Source: Hypomesus transpacificus | Lineage: Eukaryota; Chordata; Actinopteri; Osmeriformes; Osmeridae | Assembly: GCF_021917145.1 (NCBI RefSeq) | Contig: NC_061068.1 | Span: forward strand, 10,672,975 to 10,736,974 | DNA: 64,000 bases | Reading direction: 5' to 3' | In this document: positions 19,480 through 30,450 of the stretch, piece after piece | Layout: each line of letters begins with the position of its first letter | Numbering within the stretch: the stretch's first letter is position 1 | The notes under the pieces: model-generated | What the model saw: the letters and a program-made list of their open reading frames with translations, nothing else | Databases searched by the model: none | What the model was told of the DNA's origin: nothing | Program-made: the position numbers and the translations under genes

Positions 19480-21369
19480 CTCTCTCTAGCTCCTCAAACA
19501 GGGGCAGTAAATTCACTCCTAGTTCTGGCACTTGATGTACAGACTTTATAGCTTTACCCTCTTTGTATCTGATTGGATGTCGCAATGACTTCCTATTCAA
19601 ATCCATGACTCAGTATAAGATATAGCTGCATTAGCTGCAAAACCTGTTACAATCACTATCCTACGCAAACACGAATCACTTCCCAAATTTCACAACATGA
19701 CAAAGCTAATTCTTAAAGTCTACAACATGTCCTTTTACCCAGTGACCACAGGGTACACTCAGAGACAAAAACTGCTAAAGAAACTTGCCTGCACTACCAA
19801 TAAATGTAAATTAAATGACACAAGTATAGCTTTGATCCAATGACACTATCCAAATAGGATCCCAACCCCATTGAAATAATTAATGGAGAGAGAATACATT
19901 GCCTGCCTGCCCCCCCCCCCCCGTCCCTTGTCCCGAGTGGAGACATAGTATGCCGTGGGAATGCCTGTGGTGGAAAGATTATGTTTCTGTTATCATAGCA
20001 CCTTCCAGATCTGCTTCTTCCTCAGTCTTCATCGGGGGGAGTTATAAGCAGTTGGGATGTGATATATCAGGAAATTCAAGGATGAGGATCTGACAAAGCA
20101 AAGAGATTTAGAAAACATTGCATTTATTCACTTTTAGCCGACACTTTGATACAAAGAACAAAAGTGGAGCAGAAAATAATCCACAACAAAAAGAGCGAAG
20201 TTCTAGCAGTTTTACTGTGATCAACGTCAAGAAACAACACAACACATTCAATACAGCCTGTGGTACAAGCACTCAAGGCTTGTCATCAATAATCAAAGAT
20301 AAGAGATAGCCACACCAAAAAACGCTACTTGTTCTGCTCATAAGTTGCTTCACAAGAATGTGTTCACAATACACTTTTTTTCCACAAATTGAACCTCAAT
20401 CTAACTTCCCTAAAAGTTACATTCACAAAGAATATCCTGTTATTACAATATTTAGGACAATCACCGTACCTTTAAAAAAAATATATTTTACAAAGAGAGA
20501 GGGTGGGCTCAGGACTGTGAAACCTGTGACTATGGAATCATATGACTGAATATCTGGCGCGAGTTAATGCAAGCAGTGTACAAACCATACTGCCGCCTCC
20601 AAATGTTGCCTCCCCATACTACTGGGACTTAATCTGAATTGACCAGACCTCTATCAATTCTCCTAATCTACAACACCTCCCTAACTGAACAACGATTCTG
20701 CGCGTGCACCCACACATCAATTACAGCACGGCATAATACTCAAATTGCACATCTCTAAAATGGCTAATATAAAAAATGTTACCATATTTTATACTTTAGC
20801 AACGTTTTATTATAGACAAAAAAAGTAGTCCTTTAAAAGGTTTGATAACACATGATAATTCTGGGTACGGGGGGGGGGGTGAGAGATACAACCTTGGGGG
20901 CAAGATTGCTGCAATGAAGTCTTTGTATTACAACTGACTGGTGTCGACAGTGTGACTAACTTCTGTATAAATAGTAGAATGAAAATCTGACAGTATAGCA
21001 AGCTCTAGTTAGCTAACGTAGTTTGATAACCATCCAGCAAGTTAGCTGGCAAGCAAGTTATCATTGCGTTATTTAGCTACCACTAGTACTAGTAGGTAGC
21101 CCACCGCTGTTCAAAGTTATTAGCTAGTATAGCTTTGACATCTAGAGGGCCATCTTGGCAATCTTCTCTTTTTCTTCACATACATTTGCTGGAGTTCAGC
21201 ATTCAGTAAATTACATTTTGGTCATATAGTTAAAGCCACTGCTAGTTAGGTAACTAGCCACCAACCACGCTTACTTGGGTACCTTTTAGTACGCTATGCG
21301 TTAGCTAGGTGTTTTCAAGCACGGGGCTAGCTGAATACATTTGAATTGTCTTCATAATTCTTAAAAAAT
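19480..21369. other. slc11a2 5' intron, no coding sequence seen
   Basis: A/T-rich DNA upstream of the first slc11a2 coding exon. It contains short C runs near 19911-19922 and a G run near 20871-20879. I recognise no conserved exon or repeat with clear ends. It most likely forms the first intron of slc11a2. Confidence 0.5.
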
Positions 21370-21379
21370 ATTGCCTTAC

Positions 21380-21600
21380 CTGAATGAGGCTTATGTGCAA
21401 AACTGACAGGTCATTTGCGCACAGTAAATTCATATATAAATTAAAATAACTAACTAGATGCCGACATAGTCAAAGTGACACTCTCACTCCTGAGAAAATC
21501 CAGATGCCCCTTATGCTGCTAGAAAAAAAACATTGGGTGTTCTGAATGCCACTCAGAACAGGGCGGGCTGTACTCTCGGATCTTCTTCTTCATTTTATTT
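21380..21600 (-). promoter_or_regulatory. Probable non-coding exon 1 and promoter of slc11a2
   Basis: A strong donor TTCAG|GTAAGG reads leftward with the exon end at 21380 and no matching coding frame, as expected for a 5'UTR exon. The upstream sequence to about 21600 would be the promoter. Transcript evidence would be needed to place the cap site. Confidence 0.35.
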
Positions 21601-22226
21601 TACGGCGATTGGCATCCAGCTCATTACTGCCATCTTCTGCTCTAGTGTGTGGGAAAGACCTCAATATTACTTGCAATCTCCCTTAATAAAAACACGTACA
21701 CACTTTAAGAAATTTTATCCACCATCCTATACAAATACTCTTTCATTACACAATAGTTGCTTTTAAATTCCTTTTACCTCTAACAAACACCAGTCTACGT
21801 ATTTCAAACTACAAAAGTATCCATGGATTCACCATCAGATAAACTACTGAAGGCCACAGATTAAACACTCCCAAATTATTTTGCAATACCATTCTCAACC
21901 TGACCTGAAGTTATCTGAGACCTCCCATTCCCCCAGCATTCCTGCAACACTTCTTTTGTGGAAATATCTAGGAATCTGTCCCTGCAAATTAACCCAGTAA
22001 TTTGCCATCAGTTGCATATGTATTAATTCCAATGGGTTGTAGGACAGGGTTGTAGGACGATGTTTTAAAAGCCCCACTGCACATTCTCAATCTTGTTTAG
22101 TTCAAATTGAGCCTACACACCTACCGAAACACAAAATTGTAGGTTAATACTTTCTATTGTTCAAATTGAAATAAAGAAAAAATAATAATAATAACTACAG
22201 AAACAATCAAAACCTAAAATGTAATT

Positions 22227-22232
22227 TTTATT
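22227..22232 (-). terminator. Candidate poly(A) signal of the JCAD-like gene (AATAAA)
   Basis: AATAAA on the minus strand, about 350 bp after the stop codon of the large JCAD-like exon. The region 21601-22580 shows no other gene. Confidence 0.45.
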
Positions 22233-22583
22233 TAAAAAATCTCACTGCATATAGTAATATTTAATGAAATATTATTTCCAAACACTGCAAATATTAAGCA
22301 CAGAAACCATTAAATATTTGTATATTGTTAAAGGCTCGTACACCCTTCAATATAAATGGGACAAAATGGAGACAATATATTTACATTACATACATTTCCA
22401 GCATCCCCATCATTTCAATGGTTTTTAAAGTTTTGGATTGGTATTCTTGTGTATATTTCCAATTTGAACTACAATACAATTTTTTGTGAGGTACATAATA
22501 AAATCATATATTTCAAATAAATATTTAATCATAGACAAACTCAGTGCACTGACAACTTTGATACACAGCCTCACTGTTACCTA

Positions 22584-25500
22584 TCATTCAGTCCCTCCAA
22601 GATTCAACCCCTCCTCCCCATCAAGATCTCTAACACTTTCAAAATCCTCCTCATTGTTTGTTTGGTCTGTATGTGTTCTCTCCTCCTCTGCATGGTATTT
22701 TTCTTCACCGGATTCTTGTCTCTCTTCTGTTTCTCCTACTTCATATTGAAGTTTCTCCATCTGACTAGTCTCAATTCTGTCCTCTATGTCCCCCTTCACA
22801 TCAGTCTCGCCTGTTGACATCCCAAGGCTCAGGCTGCTTTCTCCATCTACCTCGGTAAAACTAAGCTCCTGACAAATAATGTCCCCCTCTTTGTTGATCT
22901 CAGCCTCTTTTTCAGTCTCATTCTCTGTCTCAGAGTCAGAGACGTTTGGCTCTGGATCCTCCTCCTCTCCTATAATGACGGTGTCTCCGGAGCCGTGGCT
23001 GTCTGTGCTGCTACTGGAGAGGGTGTCATCAAGAGATTCATCAAGGGTGTCATCAAGAGATTCATCAAGGGTGTCATCGAGAGATTCATCAAGGGTGTCA
23101 TCGAGAGGTTCATCAAGGGTTTCATCGAGAGATTCATCAAGGGTGTCATTGGGAGATTCATCAAGGGTGTCATCGAGAGATTCATCAAGGTTGTCATCAA
23201 GAGAATCATCAAGGTTGTCATCGAGAGATTCATCAAGGGTTTCATTGAGAGATTCATTAAGGGTGTCATCGAGAGATTCATCAAGGTTGTCATCGAGAGA
23301 TTCATCAAGGGTTTCATTGAGAGATTCATTAAGGGTGTCATCGAGAGATTCATCAAGGTTGTCATCGAGAGATTCATCAAGGGTTTCATTGAGAGATTCA
23401 TTAAGGGTGTCATCGAGAGATTCATCAAGGGTGTCATCTAGAGATTCATCAAGGTTGTCATCACGAGATTTATCAAGGGTGTCATCAATTATTGGGCCAA
23501 ACAAACCCTCCATACATTTTCCATGCTGTTTCATCTTCAGAAAGTCTTCCACCCCATCTTCCCTGTGAACCTCTGAGCTTCCAGGTTTTTCAAAAGTTGT
23601 TATTTTACCAACAGAGCTGAAAACAACCAACTCTTTAGGACCATCAGGGACAACTAGTTTTTCCTTAATCAAATTCATCCCTGTTTCCAGACGATCACAG
23701 TCCTCACCCATACTCTCTGGATCCCATGGCTCCACCACCTCCTCCTCCTCATTCTCAGAGTCAGGTGCTGTGTGTTTGCGAATCCGGTTGACTGCGTCCC
23801 ACAAAGACTTAGGATATTTGGCCTCCTCTCTGTCAGTCGTGAATGGGAACAGCATATTAGGACACTGGAGGTTTGAGCAGATATGAAGAGAAGAGGAGCT
23901 AGAAGGGGAAACGGGCTCTGAGGGAGTGGGAAGGGGAGATTGGAAATGGGTTGAGGGAGTACTTTCTGAGAGTTCAGTAGACAGAGTTTCAAGGTTAGAG
24001 CTTGAATCTAAGAGAGATAATAAAGGCTGGTTAGGAAAAGAGAGTGGATCTATGTTATACAGAGGGCAATGAGAGGGGGACGTGGGGGGTAAGGGCAGTG
24101 ATTGGCAGGGGGAATCTTCAGGTGATTGAGGAGGGGAATCAAGATGGATTCCAGGGACAGGGACAGTCTCCATGTCAAGTTGACTTTGTGCTTCATGGCT
24201 TATTATGTGAGAGGGTTCAATTGAGGGCTCACTTGTGACCACCGTTTCCTGTAAAGTCATCGCTTGTACTTCAGGTATTATGTTGATGTAATTCTCCACT
24301 GCTGTGCCATTTATCTGTTCTCTCTGCTCCATGTCATCCTCTTTATTCTCTGTTGACATTTGGTCACCAAGATCAGATGTGTCATCTTGAATGACATCAG
24401 TAACACAAACATCATCCTCAGCTTGATCAAACTCTACTGATGCTGCCTTAGACACTTCCTCCTCTACGATAGCTTCAGAGAGGCACTCAAGGACATCATT
24501 ACCTTTGCAATCGTCGTTTAGAGATCCACACTCCTTTGTCTGATCATCAGTGTAAGACTGTAGAACAGAGGTTGCCTTCTTTTGGCTCTGAATATTGGAG
24601 TCTTGTTGAGCAAACCCTAAAGTCTTCTCAGTGTTCTTGTTCAATGCATTTTTTTCAATAGTGAAAGGTAAAGACAAGACAGGCTTAGAAACATGGCCTG
24701 TCTCCCCAGACTTCTTTTGTACGCCTGTCTCTATGACAAGTACTTTAAAAGGACTATGTGGATCCTCGTATACATACTCTTGTACCTCCACTTCTCCTGA
24801 CTCTCTCTCAGACTTCTCATTATCTGGCACAGGACACTGCTTGTTTGTGCTTAGTTCAGATGTTTCCTCACTGGGGAGAACATCATCTAAACCAGGTGGT
24901 GGGCTACTGTGTGATGATGAGCATAAGTACTGTACATGCTCTTTTTTAGGAGGGAAGATGAATTCTACTCTAACAATAACATGGGTTGTATCGATGACTA
25001 AAATGCCACTACTGTTTTCAGAGTCTTTGTCTTTCTTAATCTTTAGTCTTTTAACCTCAATATCAATAGGATTTCCAACATTACCTTTATCATTACTCTC
25101 ATTCTCATTACCTTTCCAGCTGTCCTTTGAACAACATGGAGAAGAACTGTCACTTTCTAATCTGCCCACATAGTTAGGTTCCTTCCACAAAGGGTATTTG
25201 ACTGAAGCAGAAGTCAGTGGCTGAACTGACCTTCTTTCAGACATAGGAGAGGAAGAGCTATGCAAATGTTTGTTTTCTTGGAGGCCAATATCTTTGTCTG
25301 TCGGATCGGACAAGCTTTGGCTCTTCCTGTCACATTCAGAAAACCTTGTTCTGTTTTTAATTACCCTAAGCAGCTCCTCCCTGTGAGCAGCAACCTGTTT
25401 GCTGTTCATCCAGTCAGGACCGCTCAGTTTGAGATTGTTTTCTTTTTTCAGGGAAGAGGGGTGAGCTGGAACATCTGAGTCAAGTTGAAGTGATGGTGTA

Positions 25501-27247
25501 CTAGAATCTACTTCATCTGCAAGTTTCTGTAATTCATTTTTGTCAGTGAATTCCCCCGGGCTTCTACTGCCCTCTGTTAATTCTGTGCTTGGTATGCCTA
25601 CCAACGGTGAAGGATTCAAGAGTGGCAAGGACAGTGGTTCTTCCGGAGAACTTGAGTTTTTTTCCATGCCTTCCATTCTGGATACAAGACAAAATATTGT
25701 CTCACCTCCTCTTCTCCTTTTCTTTAAGCTAAGTCTCCTTCCCTCTGTGGGACCATCATTAATGTATGTTTCCGTACACGGTTGTGTTAGCTCCTGCTTC
25801 AAGGATGAGTTGCGTGGATCTAACTCAATTGGTACTATATTTTGGGGAGGGGAGTCTAACCATGATAGATCAGCTGCAGCTGGTCCTTGATGACTGAGCC
25901 ATGCAGGTCCGGTCAACTCCTCCTGTCCTCCCTTCTCACTGGGACAATCAACAGAGGCCTGCTTCTTCAGAATGGTCTGTGAACAGTATGCAGGACTATG
26001 GGTCCCAGACTCCCAACTAGGACTCACAAATGCCATGATTTCCTCAGTGTTATACCTTTCAGCATGTGGGAGTACTGGTGAAATATTGTGTGGGGTATTA
26101 TACGGTGGAGGTGGCATGTAGCCAGGAGGTGTACTAAACATCCTCCTGGGATGTTTTATCTCATTCTCCTTTGTGTCTGAAATGTAGGTTGTTTCTGGGA
26201 CAAGAGGCTGTGAAAAACAATGGTTGACAGATTGCTGTGCGTCCCTTCTCTCCAAATTTCCCAATTCCCTTGTTTGGGCTGAAAATCCTGGCAAATGGAT
26301 TTTATTTACTCTTGGTTCAGTTGCATATCTACTACCCCTCTCCAGTACCCTTTCACTTTCTGGTGACCCCTGGGCAGTCCCCCACAACTCTGCCTCCATC
26401 CTTCTTCTCCTGGGGAGCGAGTGGCTGTAACGAGCTGCCCAGGCCTCCAGCTCCCGATAACTGCTGTCACTCAGACTCCTCTTAGCAATTTCCCTCCTGT
26501 AGTGGACAGGACTACAAGACTCCCACCTCCTCTGCCAGCCCTCCTTCTGTATTCTCCTCTCACACTCCCTTTCTCTTTCCCTGTCCCTTGCAGCCCTGTG
26601 AGCCTTTTCTGCGACCCATTCTCTCTCCATTTTCTCGTGAGCCTGATATTCTTTCATACCCTGAAGTTGTCGAGGTTGATTGTCTAGCGTGAAAGGGAAA
26701 TGTGAGGCAGAGGGAGACAGGTCTGAGTCAGTCCAGTTTGTGTAGTCCTGCAGAACACCTCCAGTCCTGGATCCTGGGATAGTCCAACAGTTGGGCTCTC
26801 TGCTTCGATCTTGCCTCTCAGACTGATATGACTGGAAACCTGTTGCCTGATGCTTATCATGATATCTATGGATACAATAGTAGAAATAACAGACATGGAA
26901 AGAATGCATCCCCTCTGCTAATTATTATTATTATGTAAAAAAAGTAGAATCAAGTAGAAGGCTAATAGGGCAAGTAGTCTTTATCTATTGCTTTACATCA
27001 TGGGTATCAAAGCAATGTTCTACTCGGCTGGTGTTCACCAAGAAAGAAACATGAAAAGATAACTGCAATTTGCCTTTAGCTCTATGAGCATGTTCGCTCC
27101 GTTTATTTTTATTTTTTTAAGAACATTTTATATTTTGTCTAGAAACAGCTTTCAGTAAACTCACATGTGTATGTAGTTGCGCCCAGGAACAGTTCCAAAT
27201 TTGGCATACAGGGGTGACTGCCCCTGACTCCCAGCCCAGCACTCCAT
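22584..27247 (-). CDS. jcad: JCAD-like junctional protein, 1454 aa, two coding exons
   Basis: Coding exons are 27165-27247 and 22584-26865. The first is preceded by an acceptor at 27284-27285. A 5'UTR exon probably ends at the GTATGTG donor next to 27460. The giant second exon keeps phase (AT|A). Family assignment rests on short blocks in JCAD/KIAA1462 order: [14 protein letters not shown] near residue 170 (human ELEARGMAQAHSLP), YMPPPPYN near 275, and ETIFCLVS near 415, preceded by KKRRRGG as in human. JCAD is an endothelial adherens-junction protein acting in Hippo/YAP signalling. The N-terminal block is Arg/Glu-rich and probably helical (about 95-145). [17 protein letters not shown] is followed by an acidic stretch, then the DDTLDESL repeat array and an acidic tail. 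The N-terminus ([19 protein letters not shown]) does not match the JCAD start that I know, so a diverged paralogue or a different family is possible. Confidence 0.65.
23019..23486. repeat. 24-bp coding minisatellite, about 19.5 copies
   Basis: The plus-strand unit is roughly GAGAGATTCATCAAGGGTGTCATC. It encodes, on the minus strand, the octapeptide DDTLDESL and variants ([24 protein letters not shown]). Three of these variants form a 72-bp higher-order unit repeated three times. The array lies in frame within the JCAD-like giant exon. As 24 is a multiple of three and units lack stops, other frames also stay open, giving the spurious overlapping reading frames on both strands. Confidence 0.95.
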
Positions 27248-27530
27248 TACACAATATCTGGAACCGTGGACAAAACTGAAACACTACACAAAAAAGGTGC
27301 ATACCATTTCTCATCATGTCTAATTATAATTGTGTCATCCGGCTGAGTAAAATAAAAGTATTCTGTCTGTAATTTATATTTTTAAGTAAATGCCACCTAA
27401 TGTACTTCATTTTGGCAACAACTATATGAACATACAAGGATAGTCACTATCACACATACCTTCCTCCAGTGCTTTCAGATGAACGTCCTCAATCCTAGGG
27501 TATGGTCCTGTCTGATGCTGTTCAAGCTAA

Positions 27531-28967
27531 CAGTGCCACTTGTTTAAAAAGACAATGTTTTTGACCCCCTCCCATCCCTCTCATGCCACACAGCCTCCCT
27601 CCCCTGTCACTGACAGAGACTGTCCTCCTCTCATCCACATCTAACATTCCCGGTCAAAACATCCCAGTGGAATTATTTAATTAAGTATTTTAAAGCGCAC
27701 TCTCTACTGGTTGTGTCATCTACCACTGAGTCCCAAACCCTGGGATAACAGACGGTATTAGAGTAAATATAGTATTGAAAATTGGAACTATCTAATATAA
27801 CACAGCAGTTTGAAAAAAAAACTTTACTCTCAAATGCTTACTTTTACTTTTTAGGAGTTGTTTGAAGGAATAAAAGCCTTTTAGCCTCAAATTTAAACCT
27901 CACACTGAAGGTCTGATACCATTATGGCCAGTATGAGAATTAGGATATGTGGACATTTGAAGTTTCAACAGGAGAGATGAGGGAAACACTTTTTAGTGTT
28001 GATTTGGGTTGTAATTACAGGAATCTGCTTGTGTTGCACATTAGTAAACAAATTGGGACGGTTACCCATGCTCCCTGCAATATGTTTGAAATACAACAAA
28101 GCAGACATACAAGGATATTTTGAGGATAAACACAACCATATATGCCTTTGTGGTAAGGAATGCTAATGGTACCATTAAGGAATTAATAGATTCATAACAA
28201 ATAGATAAATTATATAATATATACTGTTTGTATCTTAACAATATATCATCCAGGGTGCAATAACAATTATTTTCCAAGCTGGCAATAATCAAAAAACACA
28301 TGCTGTTAGGCGACATGAGACATAGTCTACCGTCTATAAGTGTTATGTATATTATGTAAACAGAGGAATAATATACACTTTAAACACTTTCTTTATGAAT
28401 CATTACTCGGCAACAGACTTTGGATGTAGATAGGGATCTGTTGTTTTGTCGAGTGCACCATTGTAAAGGGAGGGTGGTAGTGGTGGATGGGTTGAGGTCT
28501 TTCATTCATCGAAACTCTCCAGCGGAACAAACAGGCTTTTCTTTTCTGAACAGAAACTCTGTACATCAGCAGAGAGCAGGAAAGAGGGTGGATGAAGTAC
28601 ATAATTGCATTCGGGATAAAGAATGTAAAATCTGTTTATGTATACAAAATCAATGTAGATGGAATTAAGTATTTAATATTTTGATGTCAAACTTTGCAAC
28701 TTGGAAAATGACGTTACGTGTTTGATGTATCAGAAATGGTTAGGGAACCAAACCTGTACAGTATACCCAATACAACACTTCTCTTAGAATGCCATCCCCC
28801 ACAGTGAGTCGGGGAATAATGTCTACATACTAATATTCTGGAATACTCATAGTACACAAATTGAAGTACTCGTCCCAAAGAGGGTCAAATGGTCCTCGTG
28901 GTTATTTTATATTATATATTGTCCATCCCCAGTTTTCCAGCTCTTTGTTGCGTCATTTCTGGTCTCT
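27531..28967. other. Intergenic DNA, nothing recognised
   Basis: A/T-rich sequence between the JCAD-like 5' end and the methyltransferase relic. No conserved exon, repeat boundary or RNA gene was recognised on either strand. Confidence 0.5.
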
Positions 28968-29632
28968 TCAGTCACCAGTTGTTGATGTTCTGTGTACGGT
29001 CATGGTCCCCCAGCAGAGAAAATCAGTTGTATCTATAGGCCCCTGTCCCAGTATCACAGATAAGATTTGGCTCCAATGTTGATAGTAAACTAGTGTTTCC
29101 AATAGAAGGGGATATGTTTTAGATAAGTACATGACATTTGCATCTATTCCTACATCCCAGTCAGAGAAAAATGTGTGGTGGTCCTGACCCCAGGACACAA
29201 ATTGGACAGTAGGAGGGACGGAGGGCCAACAACCAGTTTTGTTGGCTGATGCATTGCTTTGCAGATAAGGTCTAACTAAAGAGAGGTATGTCAGCACTAC
29301 CTCCTCCTGCAGACAGTGTACGGTAAGAATGATGACATGAAAAAACGTGTTAAACATGAAAAGTGTAAATGTTAATTTAGCTCACACCAGTAAAAAAATA
29401 TAGGCCTAATAACTGACGGTACATCATTTCAATGAAAAATCTGAACAGAAATTGCAAAATTCAACATGTAGAGGATTTGGGGTCCCAATCGAATACCAAA
29501 TGAAATGTAGCCTGATGTATTTCTGACCTCTACTGGATAGCCGACACAGCCAAAATGCGAGCAATGCCCGTTCCTGCGCCGAGTTCTATGAACTGCTTTC
29601 GCCTGATTTCTGCTTGTACTATTGGCATAAAT
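28968..29632 (-). pseudogene. Relic of an EEF1AKMT3/METTL21B-type lysine methyltransferase
   Basis: Two blocks are seen. At 29531-29632 the SAM-binding motif I FIELGAGTGI reads in frame, but the frame ends in a TAG soon after, without a good donor, and the preceding sequence is out of frame. From 29306 down to 28968, after a CTGCAG acceptor, there is VVLTYLSL, then FVSWGQDHH and TYPLLLETL. The family has VTITDLPL, LSWGIDHH and TFPLLLGTL in the same order. The normally conserved DLPL and LGADIVYL segments are altered (YLSL, IDANVMYL). The C-terminal part after LLLETL no longer resembles the family. Functional copies methylate eEF1A. This copy looks dead, but a very divergent gene is not excluded. 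Human EEF1AKMT3 lies near CTDSP2, which fits. Confidence 0.6.
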
Positions 29633-30101
29633 TGATAGCTTCTAAGACCACACAATGTATAACACAACGTCTTTCTCTCTCAGTTGTCTAGTCATGAATG
29701 ATGAATGTTTGAGTCATCATTTTATTTTACATAGCTATGTTAGATTTACAAGTGTCAGATTCACAGATTACCACATAAGTGCGGCCAAAACGAGGTTGGA
29801 GCCAAACACCGATCTATAACCAAATACAAAATAAAATTGTGCATTTTATCTTCTGAAATGTATCTGCAAATAGGACCTACATTTTCTTCAGGAAACTTTC
29901 GTCTCAGTTTTCAAACTTTAAAAAGGCAGGCATAAACATGTACACAGAACATAATCTTTAGGAGTAATAATTAACTTGTTATTTCGTTTCTTTTCAATGA
30001 AAAAGTAAGAGTGGGACATTTTTAAACGAGATAGAAAAATGTATACTTGTTACGATTTACATAGCTACCTAACCCTTGTGAAATGTATGACGACAAATGA
30101 C

Positions 30102-30109
30102 CCGGAAGT
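30102..30109 (+). promoter_or_regulatory. ETS-type site CCGGAAGT in the stx16 promoter region
   Basis: CCGGAAGT is a full ETS/GABPA consensus about 340 bp before the stx16 ATG, a typical position for a TATA-less housekeeping promoter. Motif match only. Confidence 0.4.
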
Positions 30110-30450
30110 ACTTAGTTTCTGTATTTACGTTTTCCACGTAGAGGCCATACACAGCTAACTACCGAGCTATTTTGTACTCTCAGGTTTTGTTAGAAAGCAA
30201 CAAATGGGTCATATTTGTTCGTTTAATTCATGATTTCCTGAAAGCTAGATACATTTAATCTGTCCACTTTTGTTGGGAAGAAAGAACAATATTCTGTCAT
30301 TTAGTGGGCAGGTTTGCCTGCCTATTTGCTAGCTCGAATTATCTAGCAAGCCTATTTTAGCTAATGTGCATTTGGAATTGTCGTCGTTGCCACTGTGCTA
30401 CCCACGACTTGTTATTTGATAGCAAACAATTCTGAGTGTGTAAATTAATC

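Noticed and set aside
22879-23568. Long plus-strand frames over the repeat array (229 and 148 aa)
   Set aside because: They are by-products of a 24-bp stop-free repeat; the minus-strand frame continues far beyond the array with non-repetitive protein and fits the family.
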